Both the position numbers and the translations under genes were made by a program. This document shows positions 43,873 through 53,363 of a stretch of DNA of 64,000 bases, piece after piece. The first letter of the stretch is position 1. The number at the start of each line of letters is the position of its first letter. The stretch is taken from contig NZ_LR027842.1 of assembly GCF_900607225.1 (NCBI RefSeq), forward strand, positions 3,405,458 through 3,469,457, in the 5' to 3' direction. The DNA comes from [Pseudopropionibacterium] massiliense. Its GTDB lineage: Bacteria > Actinomycetota > Actinomycetes > Propionibacteriales > Propionibacteriaceae. The notes below the pieces were generated by a model, which had not been told where the DNA came from, made no database searches, and worked only from the letters and a program-made list of their open reading frames with translations.

Positions 43873-45048
43873 TCAGGCGTCGTGCATTCTGTGGACTTTC
43901 TCCAGGGTCGCCTCGAGGCCGCTGGAGTCCATGTATTCGGCGACGAACCTGGGGTTGTATTTCTTCAGGCCGGCCTCTCGGGTGATGATGTCCTGGTAGA
44001 GGGCTTCGCGTTCCTCGTCGGTGTTGTGGTACTCGGTGTGCAGGTAGGAGTGGGCCCGGCGGTCCAGGCTGCGGATGGCGCTGGCGACGAGACCCTTCCG
44101 GCTGAACAGGGAAACCGCGACGGTGATCGTCAGAATCGTGAGGATCACGATCAGCGAGTCGATGTCCCCGATGTCCCACACGTCGACGTGTTTCCCGCCG
44201 TTGATGAACGGCACGTTGTTCTCGTTGAGGGCGTGGAGGATCAGTTTGACGCCGATGAAACCGAGCACTGCGGTGAGCCCGTACTTGAGGTAGATCAGGC
44301 GGTCCAGGAGGTCGTCGATCAGGAAGTACAGCTGCCGCAGCCCCATCATCGAGAACGCCGTCGCCGTGAACACCAGGTAGACGTTGGTGGTGACGCCGTA
44401 GACGGCGGGCACGGAGTCGAGTGCGAACAGCAGGTCGGTGCCGCCGATGGCGATCATCACCAGCAGCATCGGGGTCAGCACCTTGCGGCCGTTCTCGACG
44501 GTGAAGAGCTTGTCGCCGTCGTAGTGGTCGGTGGTGCGCAGGTACTTCTTCGCCATGCGGATGACGAAATTGTCGGCGTCGCCGGAGTCCCCGTCCTCGG
44601 GGGCCAGCATCCGCCCGGCCGTGATCATCAGTATCAGACCGAAGATGTAGAAGGTCCAGCTCCACGCCTCCAGCATCGCCTTGCCGAGCGCGATGAACAC
44701 CGACCTCGTCAGCAGGGCGAAGACGATGCCGAACAGCAGTGCCTTCTGCTGATCCTGCCTGGGCACGGCGAAGGATCCCATGATCACGAGGAAGACGAAC
44801 AGGTTGTCGACGCTCAGCGCCTTCTCCAGCAGCCAGCCGTTGAAGTACTGGGTGCCCATCTCGACGCCGCCGAGGACGGTCACCGCGACCCCGAAGAGGA
44901 TCGCCAGGCCCACGTAGATGATGGACCAGACCGTGGCCTCCTTGAGGGTGGGGGCGTGCGCCCTGCGGACGTGAACGAAGAAGTCGAAGGCGAGCAGCCC
45001 CGCTATGAGCAGCAGGGTCAGGACCCAGATCCAGAGAGGGACGGTCAA
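43873..45048 (-). CDS. TerC-family membrane protein
   Basis: A 391-residue integral membrane protein with about nine helices. TerC motifs include EKALSVDNLFVFLVIMGSF and GGTDLLFALDSVPAVYGVTT, whose acidic residues bind metal. TerC-family proteins handle metals during protein export, including Mn. The C-terminal tail (about 320-391) is cytosolic and charged. The start is a TTG at 45048 with GAGGAG 8 bp upstream; a GTG three codons earlier overlaps that site and is less likely. Confidence 0.88.
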   Translation of the reverse strand: MTVPLWIWVLTLLLIAGLLAFDFFVHVRRAHAPTLKEATVWSIIYVGLAILFGVAVTVLGGVEMGTQYFNGWLLEKALSVDNLFVFLVIMGSFAVPRQDQQKALLFGIVFALLTRSVFIALGKAMLEAWSWTFYIFGLILMITAGRMLAPEDGDSGDADNFVIRMAKKYLRTTDHYDGDKLFTVENGRKVLTPMLLVMIAIGGTDLLFALDSVPAVYGVTTNVYLVFTATAFSMMGLRQLYFLIDDLLDRLIYLKYGLTAVLGFIGVKLILHALNENNVPFINGGKHVDVWDIGDIDSLIVILTILTITVAVSLFSRKGLVASAIRSLDRRAHSYLHTEYHNTDEEREALYQDIITREAGLKKYNPRFVAEYMDSSGLEATLEKVHRMHDA

Positions 45049-45242
45049 CCGGCTCACTCCTCGATAGAGATTCGACAGGCAGTCGCGGGTCGATCCGGGG
45101 AAGTGATCTGGCGACCCCGTCAAGAGTACCTGCCCCTGCGCAGGAAGCCGATCAGCGTCCATGTCGAGCCGCGAACCTCCCGTCGGTTGTGGTGGTGGGT
45201 CCCGGTAGTCTCGTGGCAGCGAAATTGTGGAAGGGAGCCGAC

Positions 45243-47141
45243 GTGACCATGAAGACCCCCCGGAGGGCTGTGCTGGCCGCCGCGACGGCCTCCGTCCTGA
45301 TGCTCGGCGGCTGCGCGCCCGGCGATTCCGGGCAGGAACGCGACACCCCACCCGACGGGGTGCCGGCCGCCGACGACGTGGTGGCGGGGCTCGCCGCGGG
45401 AATCCAGAAACTGGACCTCACGGGCATCCCGCTGTCCGCCCCGCCCGCCGACGCCACCACCGAGCTGAAGACCATCTTCGCCGGCATGGACGACATCACG
45501 CCGACGGTGGAGTCGGCGGGAATCCGCTACGCGGCCGACGGCAAGACCGCCACCGCGCACCTCAACTACACCTTCCCCGTCGGCCAGGAGGGCTGGAAGT
45601 ACACCACCACCGTCCCCCTGGAGAACGCGGACGGCAGCTGGCAGGTCACGTGGTCACCGACGGTGGTGCACGAGAAACTCTCCGCCACGACGCGCCTCAG
45701 ACACCAGCGCAGCTGGCCGAAACGCGCCGCCATCAACGACCGCGACGGGGTGGCGCTCGTCGAGGAACGCACCGTCTACCAGGTGGGAATCGACAAGTCG
45801 AAGTCCGAGGAGTCCACGTGGCAGGCGGCCGCCGAGCAGCTGGCGCAGCTGCTCGGGGTCGACGCCAACGAGTACACCCAGAAGGTCCTGGCGGGCGGTC
45901 CCAAGCAGTTCGTGGTGGCCAAGACCGTCTCCCAGGACCAGGTGCCCTCCACGGTCTCCAGCATCCCCGGGGCCTTCGTGAAGGAGTCCTCCGCCAGCGT
46001 CGCACCCTCCGACACCTTCGCCGTCGGTCTGCTCGGTCGGGTCGGGAACCCGTCGAAGGAACAGGTGGAGAAATCGGGTGGCGCCCTGATGACCTCGGAC
46101 ATGGTCGGGATCAGCGGCCTGCAGCAGCGCTACGACGAGCAGCTGCGGGGGGCGCCGAAGATCAACATCGACGTGGTGGGGCGTTCGGGCCAGAACGTCG
46201 ATCCCGTCCCGTTGTTCTCCCAGGAGTCCAGCGTCGGCAGCCCCATCCAGCTCTCGCTGGACCGCGGCATGCAGGAGAAGGCTGAATCGGTGCTCGACAG
46301 CCACGTCAGCTCCGGGATCGCCTCCCTGGTGGTGCTGGACATCAAGGACGGCGGGGTGCTCGCCGCCGCCAACTCGAAGGGCTCGGGCGAATACCCCTAC
46401 GCCACCTTCGGGAAGTACGCGCCCGGCTCGACGTTCAAGGTCGTCTCGTCGCTGGCGCTGCTGCGCGCCGGCCTGCGGGCCGACTCGGTGGTGCAGTGCC
46501 CCGCCACCATGCAGATCGGCGACAAGCAGCTGAAGAACTACGACGGCTACCCGGCCGACAAGACCGGCAGCATCACCCTGACCCAGGCGGTCGCGAACTC
46601 CTGCAACACCGCGTTCGGGACCAACGCCGACAAGATGTCCCAGGAGAAGCTGCAGCAGGCGGCCGCCACCCTCGGGGTGGGCACCGACTACGACGCCGGG
46701 TTCGCCTCCAACTTCGGGAAGGTGGAGTCCGCCGACGCCCCGTTCGACCTCTCGCTCAGCATGATCGGGCAGGGCCGTGTCGAGATGTCGCCGCTGGGCA
46801 TGGCGACGGTCTCGGCCAGCGTCGCCGCCGGTGAGACGCGCATCCCGTGGCTGGTGAAGGGACACGAGGCGAAGTCGACGGCCACGCCGCTGACCCAGGA
46901 CGAGGCCTCGCAGCTCCAGACGCTGATGAAGGCCGTCGTCGCGGAGGGGTCGGGCAACGTCCTCCAGGGCGTCATGACCGGCGCGAAGACCGGCACCGCC
47001 GAGTTCGGCGACGCCGCCGCCGACACCGCCCACGCCTGGATGATCGCCTGGAACGACAAGTACGCGGTGGCGGCCTTCGTCCAGGACGGCCAGTCGGGAT
47101 CCGGAACGGCCGGGCCGCTCATCAAGGCCATGTTCAGCTAG
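45243..47141 (+). CDS. penicillin-binding protein (lipoprotein, MecA-like)
   Basis: A roughly 632-residue class B transpeptidase. The lipoprotein signal ends at LGGC (about residue 21). A MecA_N/NTF2-like domain (about 35-150) and a dimerisation domain follow. The transpeptidase domain has the SxxK motif in PGSTFKVVS, SxN in NSCNTAFG, and KTG in GAKTGTAEF. It crosslinks peptidoglycan. The GTG at 45243 fits AAGGGAG; the ATG two codons later is possible. It stands alone with a repeat copy after its stop. Confidence 0.9.
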   Translation: MTMKTPRRAVLAAATASVLMLGGCAPGDSGQERDTPPDGVPAADDVVAGLAAGIQKLDLTGIPLSAPPADATTELKTIFAGMDDITPTVESAGIRYAADGKTATAHLNYTFPVGQEGWKYTTTVPLENADGSWQVTWSPTVVHEKLSATTRLRHQRSWPKRAAINDRDGVALVEERTVYQVGIDKSKSEESTWQAAAEQLAQLLGVDANEYTQKVLAGGPKQFVVAKTVSQDQVPSTVSSIPGAFVKESSASVAPSDTFAVGLLGRVGNPSKEQVEKSGGALMTSDMVGISGLQQRYDEQLRGAPKINIDVVGRSGQNVDPVPLFSQESSVGSPIQLSLDRGMQEKAESVLDSHVSSGIASLVVLDIKDGGVLAAANSKGSGEYPYATFGKYAPGSTFKVVSSLALLRAGLRADSVVQCPATMQIGDKQLKNYDGYPADKTGSITLTQAVANSCNTAFGTNADKMSQEKLQQAAATLGVGTDYDAGFASNFGKVESADAPFDLSLSMIGQGRVEMSPLGMATVSASVAAGETRIPWLVKGHEAKSTATPLTQDEASQLQTLMKAVVAEGSGNVLQGVMTGAKTGTAEFGDAAADTAHAWMIAWNDKYAVAAFVQDGQSGSGTAGPLIKAMFS

Positions 47142-47171
47142 GTATCCGGGGGCCGGGTTCTGGCCACCGGT

Positions 47172-47230
47172 TGTGGGGTGGTTTCGACTCGGACTGCTCC
47201 TTCGTCGCGGTCCGGCTCAACCAGCTTCGG
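47172..47230. repeat. interspersed repeat A, solitary copy
   Basis: GGTGGTTTCGACTCGGACTG then TTCGTCGCGGTCCGGCTCAA, ending near CTTCGGGAAGG. It is the interior of the MITE family without its inverted ends, after the penicillin-binding protein gene. Confidence 0.6.
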
Positions 47231-47278
47231 GAAGGTTCCTCGTGCCCCCCGGCTCAGCCGGCTTCGTGCGGGGGAGGG

Positions 47279-48184
47279 TCAGCCCGCGATGGTCACCGCC
47301 CGCGCCACGATCGCGGCGACGGCCAGCAACGCGACCAGACCCACCAGCGGCCACTGCCAGCGTTGCCGCTGCTCGCGGGGGAGCCAGATCAGGGCGGCCG
47401 TGACGGCCATGCCACCGAGCAGACCGCCGAGATGTCCCTGCCAGGAGATGAAGCTCGACCCCACGAACGTGATGGCCACGTTCACACCCAACCAGACGAG
47501 GATGCTGCGCACGTCGCCGTGGTGTTTCCACGCGATCAGCAGCACCGCCCCCATCATCCCGAAGATCGCCCCGGAGGCGCCCATGGTGGTGATGTACGGG
47601 TCGGAGAACCACATCACCACGGCCGATCCGGTCACCGCCGAGATCAGGTACAGAGCCAGGAACCGGGCGCGCCCCAGCACCGATTCGAGCTGCGGTCCGA
47701 GCACGTAGAGGGCCACCATGTTGAAGGCGATGTGAATGACGTCGAGGTGGGTGAAGGCGTTGGTCAGCACCTGCCACCAGGCCCCGGAGGCGACGCCGTT
47801 GGTCCACGTCGCCCCGAGGGCGGCGCACTGGGCCGGGGAATCCGCCGCGAGGATGTAACGCTCCGTCGCGCAGAATCCCTGGGCCTGGATCGCCAGCATC
47901 CTGAACAGGGGGCTTCTCTGCCCGCCGGTCAGCAGGATGGTCAACCAGACCACCGCGTTGATCCCGACCAGCACCTGCGAGGTCAGGGCGGGCCGGCTGC
48001 TGCGGGAACCACCGTAGGGCAGCTGCCCCTGACGGGTCTGCCGGCGACCCGCGGCGACGCAGTCGGGGCACTGGAATCCGACGGAACCCGCCACCATGCA
48101 CCGGGGACAGATGGGACGGTGGCAGCGTTGGCAGACGATCCCCGTGGCCTGGTCGGGGTGCCGGTAGCAGGCGCTCTCTAGCAT
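47279..48184 (-). CDS. rhomboid-family intramembrane serine protease
   Basis: A 301-residue membrane protease. An N-terminal zinc-ribbon-like region (CYRHP, CQRCHRPIC, CMVAG, CPDC) is followed by six helices. The catalytic Ser is in GASGAIFGMMGA, and the His lies in helix 6 (SSFISWQGHLGGLLGG). It cleaves transmembrane substrates. The ATG at 48184 gives the standard N-terminus of actinobacterial rhomboids. It is divergent from the YibE/F gene. Confidence 0.9.
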   Translation of the reverse strand: MLESACYRHPDQATGIVCQRCHRPICPRCMVAGSVGFQCPDCVAAGRRQTRQGQLPYGGSRSSRPALTSQVLVGINAVVWLTILLTGGQRSPLFRMLAIQAQGFCATERYILAADSPAQCAALGATWTNGVASGAWWQVLTNAFTHLDVIHIAFNMVALYVLGPQLESVLGRARFLALYLISAVTGSAVVMWFSDPYITTMGASGAIFGMMGAVLLIAWKHHGDVRSILVWLGVNVAITFVGSSFISWQGHLGGLLGGMAVTAALIWLPREQRQRWQWPLVGLVALLAVAAIVARAVTIAG

Positions 48185-48284
48185 GGCCGCAAGGCTACCC
48201 GTCGCGATCGTCATTCCGGTGGGAATCCGGCCCATCCGTTGCGGAACGGGGCAGGATCGGGGCCGCCGAGTATCGTGTTTCCCC

Positions 48285-49511
48285 ATGGGCGCAGGACATT
48301 CACATTCTCACTCGACGGAGGAACTGGAACACGTGGGGGTGAACTGGACGGCGCGCAACGTCCTGATCGGTTTCCTGGCGGTGATCGGGGTGCTCACGGT
48401 GGCCGGGCTGATCTGGCTGTGGCCGTCGGGACAGGACCTCTCCTCGATGGTGAAGAAGGTCTACGACGCCCAGAACCTGACCCACGAGAGCGCCACCATC
48501 ACCGACATCAAGGAGGGTTGCGACACCCAGCAGGTGGGGCAGGCGAAATGCCTGACGGCGACGGTCACCATCTCCACCGGCGAGGACGCGGGCACGTCGG
48601 TGGAGATCTCGCTGCTCGGCCCGCAGGCGCAGTCCGGGTTGAGGACCGGGGACGTGATGGAGGTCAATCGCATCGACACCGGGAACGGGATCAGCTGGTC
48701 CTACTCGTCGGTCAATCGCCTTCCGGTGCTGGGGGTGCTGGCGGTGCTGTTCGTCGTGGTGGTGTTGGCGGTGGCGCGCTGGAAGGGGTTGTTCGCGCTG
48801 CTGGGGCTCGGATTCGCCGGGGTGGTGCTCGTCGGATTCATGCTGCCCGCGCTCATCACCGGAAAACCGGGTATCGCCGTGGCGCTGGTCGGGGGCACGG
48901 CGATCATGTTCGTGGTGCTCTACGTGGCGCACGGCGTCTCGATCCGGACGTCGACGGCCCTCGCCGGCACGCTGCTCGGGTTGGCGGTCACCGCCGGGTT
49001 GGGGGCGCTGTCCGCGGAGTTCGCCCGGTTGTCGGGTTTCGCCGAGGAGAACGAGTACGACCTGGCGCAGCTCCTGCCGGGGATGAACTTCCGGGAGCTG
49101 TTGATGGTGGGCATCATCGTCGGCGGGCTCGGTGTGCTCAATGACGTGACCATCACGCAGAGCTCGGCGGTGTGGGAGCTGCGCGCCGCGGCCCCGAGGA
49201 TGGGGCGGGGGAAGTTGTTCGCCGCCGGCATGCGGATCGGTCGCGACCACATCGCATCCACCATCTACACCATCGTCTTCGCCTACGCGGGCGGCTCCAT
49301 GGCGGTGCTGCTGCTGCTCTACTTCACCGACCGCCCGGCCACCGCCCTGCTGAACGCGGAAATGTTCGCGAGCGAGATCGTCCGCACCCTCGGCAGCGCC
49401 ATCGGCCTGATCCTGAGCGTCCCCATCACGACGGGCATCGCGGCCCTGACCGTCGCATCCCCCGAACCGGAACCGCAGGGACGGCACGCGGTGGGTGTCG
49501 AAGTGGAGTGA
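48285..49511 (+). CDS. YibE/F-family membrane protein
   Basis: A 408-residue membrane protein of the YibE/YibF family. An N-terminal His-rich stretch (GHSHSHS) is followed by one helix (about 25-45) and an extracytoplasmic beta domain (about 55-140) with two cysteines. Seven or so C-terminal helices follow, with the signature GGLGVLNDVTITQSSAVWEL. It is proposed as an exporter; substrate unknown. The ATG is at MGAGHSH. It is divergent from the rhomboid gene. Confidence 0.88.
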   Translation: MGAGHSHSHSTEELEHVGVNWTARNVLIGFLAVIGVLTVAGLIWLWPSGQDLSSMVKKVYDAQNLTHESATITDIKEGCDTQQVGQAKCLTATVTISTGEDAGTSVEISLLGPQAQSGLRTGDVMEVNRIDTGNGISWSYSSVNRLPVLGVLAVLFVVVVLAVARWKGLFALLGLGFAGVVLVGFMLPALITGKPGIAVALVGGTAIMFVVLYVAHGVSIRTSTALAGTLLGLAVTAGLGALSAEFARLSGFAEENEYDLAQLLPGMNFRELLMVGIIVGGLGVLNDVTITQSSAVWELRAAAPRMGRGKLFAAGMRIGRDHIASTIYTIVFAYAGGSMAVLLLLYFTDRPATALLNAEMFASEIVRTLGSAIGLILSVPITTGIAALTVASPEPEPQGRHAVGVEVE

Positions 49512-49534
49512 GGGAAGGTCGGGTCCCCAACCTT

Positions 49535-49630
49535 CTAGGCCAGCAGCCCGAGGGGAATGACCGCGACCCCGTCGTCGCGACGGTAGGCGTATTCGCCGGT
49601 GGTGACGACCACCTTACGGATACAGCTCGA
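49535..49630 (-). pseudogene. DUF4143 ATPase C-terminal remnant
   Basis: The minus strand reads IRKVVVTTGEYAYRRDDG then VAVIPLGLLA and a stop. This resembles the C-terminal strands of AAA/DUF4143 ATPases such as the intact one at 54094. Nothing of the ATPase domain is left upstream. Confidence 0.4.
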
Positions 49631-49670
49631 TGGAAGGAGACGGCTATGGCTTGCGCGCGCCAGGGAAAGG

Positions 49671-49900
49671 TCAACAACACCTACGGTCGTTGCCCTTGAG
49701 GAGGGGCGCGAGGGCGTCCTTGTCCTCAAGGACGGCGCCCGGTAGGAGACCGCTGCCACCGAAGGCCTGCAGCATGATCTCCCGGTGCGGCCCAGGCCGT
49801 TCCGCGAGCAGGAGCCGCAAACCGTCGGAGACCACGTCATTCAAGGTTCTTCCCAGGGAGGCTGCGCGTTCCTCGGCGCTGGATGCGCCAGCGCCGATGT
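49671..49900 (-). pseudogene. VapB-type antitoxin remnant
   Basis: The minus strand encodes ERAASLGRTLNDVVSDGLRL and LLAERPGPHREIMLQAFGG then GLLPGAVLEDKDALAPLL. This is the C-terminal two thirds of a VapB ribbon-helix-helix antitoxin. The initial strand is replaced by unrelated sequence (HPYIGAGASS) and no VapC follows. It is a decayed toxin-antitoxin locus. Confidence 0.5.
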
Positions 49901-50023
49901 AGGGGTGGGGCATGACTCCGACAACCAGGTCGGGCTCATGGTTCGGCCGAGATTTCGACAAATTTCTTGGGCACATCATCTGAGGGTCTGTACGTGGGGT
50001 CAAGAATATCCGGTGGTTCAAGA

Positions 50024-50422
50024 TCATTGCACTGTTATTTTCGTGCAGTCGTTGAACCATTTGATCAGGCCGGCGTAGTCCAGAAGGCGCTGGTCGTTCT
50101 TGTCCCAGATGCCGAGGGCGCGTATGACGTGGGCGGCCTCATCTTGGTCCACATCCAGTTCCATGCCGTTCAGATTCAAGAAAATCACTGCGATGAGCCA
50201 GGCGAGACGCTTGTTGCCGTCCTGGAACGCCTGAGCCTCGGCGATTCCGAAGGTCAGGCGCGCGACCTTCTCGATGAGCGTGGGATACAGGTCGGTGCCG
50301 CCGAATGACTGAAAAGGCTGCGCCAGTGTGCTTTCGAGCTTTTCTCGGTCGCAAAGGGAACCGGCATTGACCTCTTGCCAGTAGATTTTCAAGCAGAGGT
50401 CAAGGCCGATTCGCGTCGTCAC
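50024..50422 (-). CDS. doc: Doc/Fic-family toxin with degenerate catalytic motif
   Basis: A 132-residue Doc-like protein. Doc phosphorylates EF-Tu through a Fic motif, normally H-x-F-x-D-[GA]-N-K-R. Here it reads QAFQDGNKR, with Gln (CAG) in place of the catalytic His; the rest of the motif and the flanking helices (FGIAEAQAFQDGNKRLAWLI) are kept. It starts at a GTG overlapping the Panacea antitoxin stop, so the pair is coupled. Toxicity is therefore doubtful. Confidence 0.85.
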   Translation of the reverse strand: MTTRIGLDLCLKIYWQEVNAGSLCDREKLESTLAQPFQSFGGTDLYPTLIEKVARLTFGIAEAQAFQDGNKRLAWLIAVIFLNLNGMELDVDQDEAAHVIRALGIWDKNDQRLLDYAGLIKWFNDCTKITVQ

Positions 50423-50943
50423 TCGGCCAGGAGAGCCAAGGTGCGGCTCCAGCGCTGGCCCATGCGGGCTGCGAGATTCACGGCATGGTCGGGATCCGCA
50501 TCCTGCAGGGGCGTTGAGGGCCGCACCGGACCGGTGCCGTTCAAGCTTTGACGCGTGTACTCACGACGCATGGAGTCGTGAGTGATCTCGGTGGTACCAC
50601 GGGCATTGTCGGGAAGGTCGCCCCGGGCCTCGCGCCAAGGCCGTTCGGCATGGCTCAGCACGGAGAGTTCCTCACCGGTCTTCTCGCCGTAGTGCGTCAG
50701 CACCGCATCGGCTATGGCCTTCTGGCCGGCGTCCATGTCGCCAGCGGGGTGGGGCTTCTCGTGCCAGACATCGCTGACTACCGGACCATTGATCCAGGCC
50801 TCGATCCGGTCCTCGAACAGGGGACTGCCCGTCCAGGCAAGCGACCAGGCCTGTGCGTAGTAGAGCAGCTTGTGCTTCTGGGTGCGTCCGTCGAGGTGCT
50901 GCCTACTCTCCATGTAGCGAAGCACGTCGCTCGCCCATGTCAT
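50419..50943 (-). CDS. Panacea-domain (DUF4065) antitoxin
   Basis: A 174-residue SocA/Panacea-type antitoxin. It contains KLLYYAQAWSLAWTGSPLFE and IEAWINGPVVSDVWHE, the hallmark of DUF4065, and a C-terminal tail. Panacea antitoxins neutralise unrelated toxins. The start is the ATG after GGAGGAGG. It overlaps the Doc-like gene, its partner. Confidence 0.88.
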   Translation of the reverse strand: MTWASDVLRYMESRQHLDGRTQKHKLLYYAQAWSLAWTGSPLFEDRIEAWINGPVVSDVWHEKPHPAGDMDAGQKAIADAVLTHYGEKTGEELSVLSHAERPWREARGDLPDNARGTTEITHDSMRREYTRQSLNGTGPVRPSTPLQDADPDHAVNLAARMGQRWSRTLALLAE

Positions 50944-51201
50944 CTGAATCGCCTCCTCCACGTCACTCGACAGTCTGCATCCAACTCTCTGACTTCATCA
51001 TAGGTCGCGATACCCACAACCTCGTAGAAGCCCATCAGTGGTGTGCGACCTGCCTGCTCGCGGCGTCTTCCCGGCGATTGGGCCGGGGACGGTTGGGGCG
51101 GTGGTTACGGCTGTCCTCGATGCTGGATGTGCCAGCGACCGCGTCCGCGGAGCCAGGCGATCAGCAGGAGGGTCGGGATGCGGGGCCGTAGCGATGCCCG
51201 G
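50944..51201. other. 258-bp region between Panacea gene and palindromic repeat
   Basis: Contains the promoter of the Panacea-Doc pair. No gene or known repeat was recognised. It adjoins the 71-bp palindromic repeat that borders a truncated gene. Confidence 0.35.
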
Positions 51202-51272
51202 GCGAAAGATTTTCGCGACGTCGTGAAAGGTTTTAGAGCGTATACGCCACAAAATCTTTCCGAATGACATAA
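51202..51272. repeat. 71-bp palindromic repeat, copy 2
   Basis: Matches copy 1 (19085-19155), including GCGAAAGATTT at the start, TACGCCACAAAATCTTTC and GACATAA at the end. It stops within a few bases of where a beta-helix gene becomes coding, suggesting the repeat marks a recombination or insertion end. Confidence 0.6.
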
Positions 51273-52866
51273 CGACGAGACCGGGGCGGGCGCGGGCGGG
51301 GGTGACCCCGTGATCTCGGGCGCGAAGAACCCCACCACGTGGAAGGACGCCGGCGACGGCACCTGGGCGACCGCCAACGACATGGTGCGGTTCTGTGACG
51401 TCTGCACCACGAACAAGGACCCGGAGGTCGAGGGCATGGCGGCCCATCCCGAGCAGGTGTTCGTGGACGGCCAGCCCCTGACCCAGGTCGCGACCAGGGC
51501 CGAGGTGACGTCCTCCAGCTTCTTCGTCGACGACCCCGATCCCGTCACGCTGAAGGAACCCGGCAACAGCCGGGGCGGGTACAACGTCAAGCCCCACACC
51601 GGCACCTCCTACGTCATCGGCGTCAACCCCGCCGAGCACACGGTGGAGGTGGTCCAGCGCTCGCGGGCCCTGACCATCTCGGCGGCCGGGTCCGCGCTCA
51701 AAGGGGTGACGGTCGAGAAGTACTCGCCCGTGCAGGAATGGGATTACGCCGACCCCGAGATCGGTCTTTTGAGCGGCGGCGCCATGGTGTTCGCATCGGC
51801 CACCGACCTCAGGATCGAGAACTCGACCTTCCGTTACTCCTCGGCGGCGTCGGCCCTCGGTGTCGCCAACTCGCAGAACTCGACGATCAGCGGGAACGTC
51901 TTCGAGAACAACGGTGCGGGCGGCTTCGGGATCGACAAGTCCAGCAACATCACCGTCGAACACAACCGGTGGACATCGAACAACACCTCGGGTTTCAACA
52001 CAACCACGTGCGAGGCCTATTGCACCCTCGGTGACACCAAGATCACGCACGCCGAGAACATCCGCTTCGCCCACAACACCGTCGACTACTCGAACTCCGG
52101 CAAGGACGCCTCCCTCCCGGAGAACTACGGCGCGGATCGTCGGGTGGGTGTCTGGTTCGACGAGGGCGTCATCAACTCCCAGATCGTGGGCAACTACTTC
52201 GTCAACGTGCCGGTGGCGATCTTCAACGAGGTCTCCTCCAAGAACATGATCGCCTCCAACATCATCGAGGGTGCCGGCGCCGGGATCCACGTCTCCGGAT
52301 CGGACAACACCCAGATCTGGAACAACACCATCTCGCACGCACTGACGAGCATCTTCATCCAGGAGGACACCCGCTCCAAGGGATGCAACAAGCGCGACGC
52401 GAACGGCACCTGCACGAGTCCGCAGAAGTGGAGCGTCGAGCACGGTCTGTCGTGGGACACCACCGACACCACGATCTACAACAACATTCTCTCCTCGGAG
52501 CAGACCAACCTGGGAGATGACCCGTGGCGCTACGCGATGACGATGAAGGTCACCGGTGACAAGAACACCGACGGTTCCGCCGCCGTGTACGCCAACGAGA
52601 TGGTCACCGGCATCGACCACAACGCCTACTACCGGGCTCCGGCGCAGGCGAACGTGCCCAGCACCACCGTGCTGTGGAACTGGGGACCGAACAAGCCGGG
52701 AGACACGGTCAACGCGGCAACCCTCTCCGAGTTCACCAACAGCGAACACGTGACGGCCGCCGGCCGTGAGGCCAACGGTCTGGACCCTCGTCGCAGCTTC
52801 CGCCGGCCTCACCGGGCGAGCGCCGTGATCAACCAGGCCGCGCTGATCACGTACAGGGCCGCGTAG
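51271..52866 (+). pseudogene. right-handed beta-helix protein, 5'-truncated
   Basis: About 520 codons of a parallel beta-helix repeat protein (recurrent NSTISGNVFENNGAGGFGID-type and NTTIYNN-like turns) of the pectate-lyase-like fold, which is often exported. Good codon use runs back past the first GTG (51310) to 51271, directly after the palindromic repeat, with no start or signal peptide. So the N-terminus is missing. The last 20 or so codons are antisense to the next gene, so the C-terminus is probably also altered. A surface polysaccharide-acting role is inferred from the fold. Confidence 0.75.
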
Positions 52867-53282
52867 AACAGGTGCAGTGGCCGGTTGAGTTTCGTGTAGC
52901 GGTCGATTTCCTGCTGCGTCAGGGCGCCGCCACTCACCATTTTCTCCTCGACGGTTCCGAACCCCGTTGCGACGTGTACCGTCAGGAAGATCGGGAGCAC
53001 CGCGACCGCGTAGACCTGCGCGGGCAGCGGCCGGGAGAGGTTCAGCAGCAGCGAGACGACGGAGACGACCAGCTGCACCAGGTAGCAGGTGCCGTAGAGG
53101 AGTTTCACGTTCGAGCCGGCGCGGAAAGGCGCGTAGGACTGCTGCAGCTTCTCCAGCCCACCGCTCCTCAGCATGTGCGTGAAATAGGCCCCCAGCGTGA
53201 TGACGTAGCTGAGCAGATAGCCGGCCAGCACGGCACAGAGAATCACGTTCGTCAGGTAGAGGAAGTGCGCGACGGACTCCAT
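52809..53282 (-). CDS. four-helix membrane protein of unknown function
   Basis: A 157-residue membrane protein with four predicted helices (about 7-32, 62-82, 89-107, 135-155) and a conserved-looking GGALTQQEIDRYTKLNRPLH stretch before the last. The layout resembles small DUF1772-like proteins, but I do not recognise it. It overlaps the 3' end of the truncated beta-helix gene by 58 bp. Confidence 0.65.
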   Translation of the reverse strand: MESVAHFLYLTNVILCAVLAGYLLSYVITLGAYFTHMLRSGGLEKLQQSYAPFRAGSNVKLLYGTCYLVQLVVSVVSLLLNLSRPLPAQVYAVAVLPIFLTVHVATGFGTVEEKMVSGGALTQQEIDRYTKLNRPLHLFYAALYVISAAWLITALAR

Positions 53283-53363
53283 GATTTCATCGTAGGAGCC
53301 GTGTCAACGGGGCGGTGCGGGTGATCCCGCGTCGAGTGTCTCGAATGGGCAGAGGTGCCGGGG

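Larger units (their letters stand above)
49512..50023. other. 512-bp degenerate toxin-antitoxin region
   Basis: Contains two separate minus-strand remnants (49535-49630 and 49671-49900), described individually, with a short uninformative stretch after them. No intact gene is present. Confidence 0.5.

Noticed and set aside
52809..52866. Last 20 codons of the beta-helix frame as genuine protein
   Set aside because: They are antisense to the four-helix membrane gene and lack beta-helix features; likely run-on after 3' damage.
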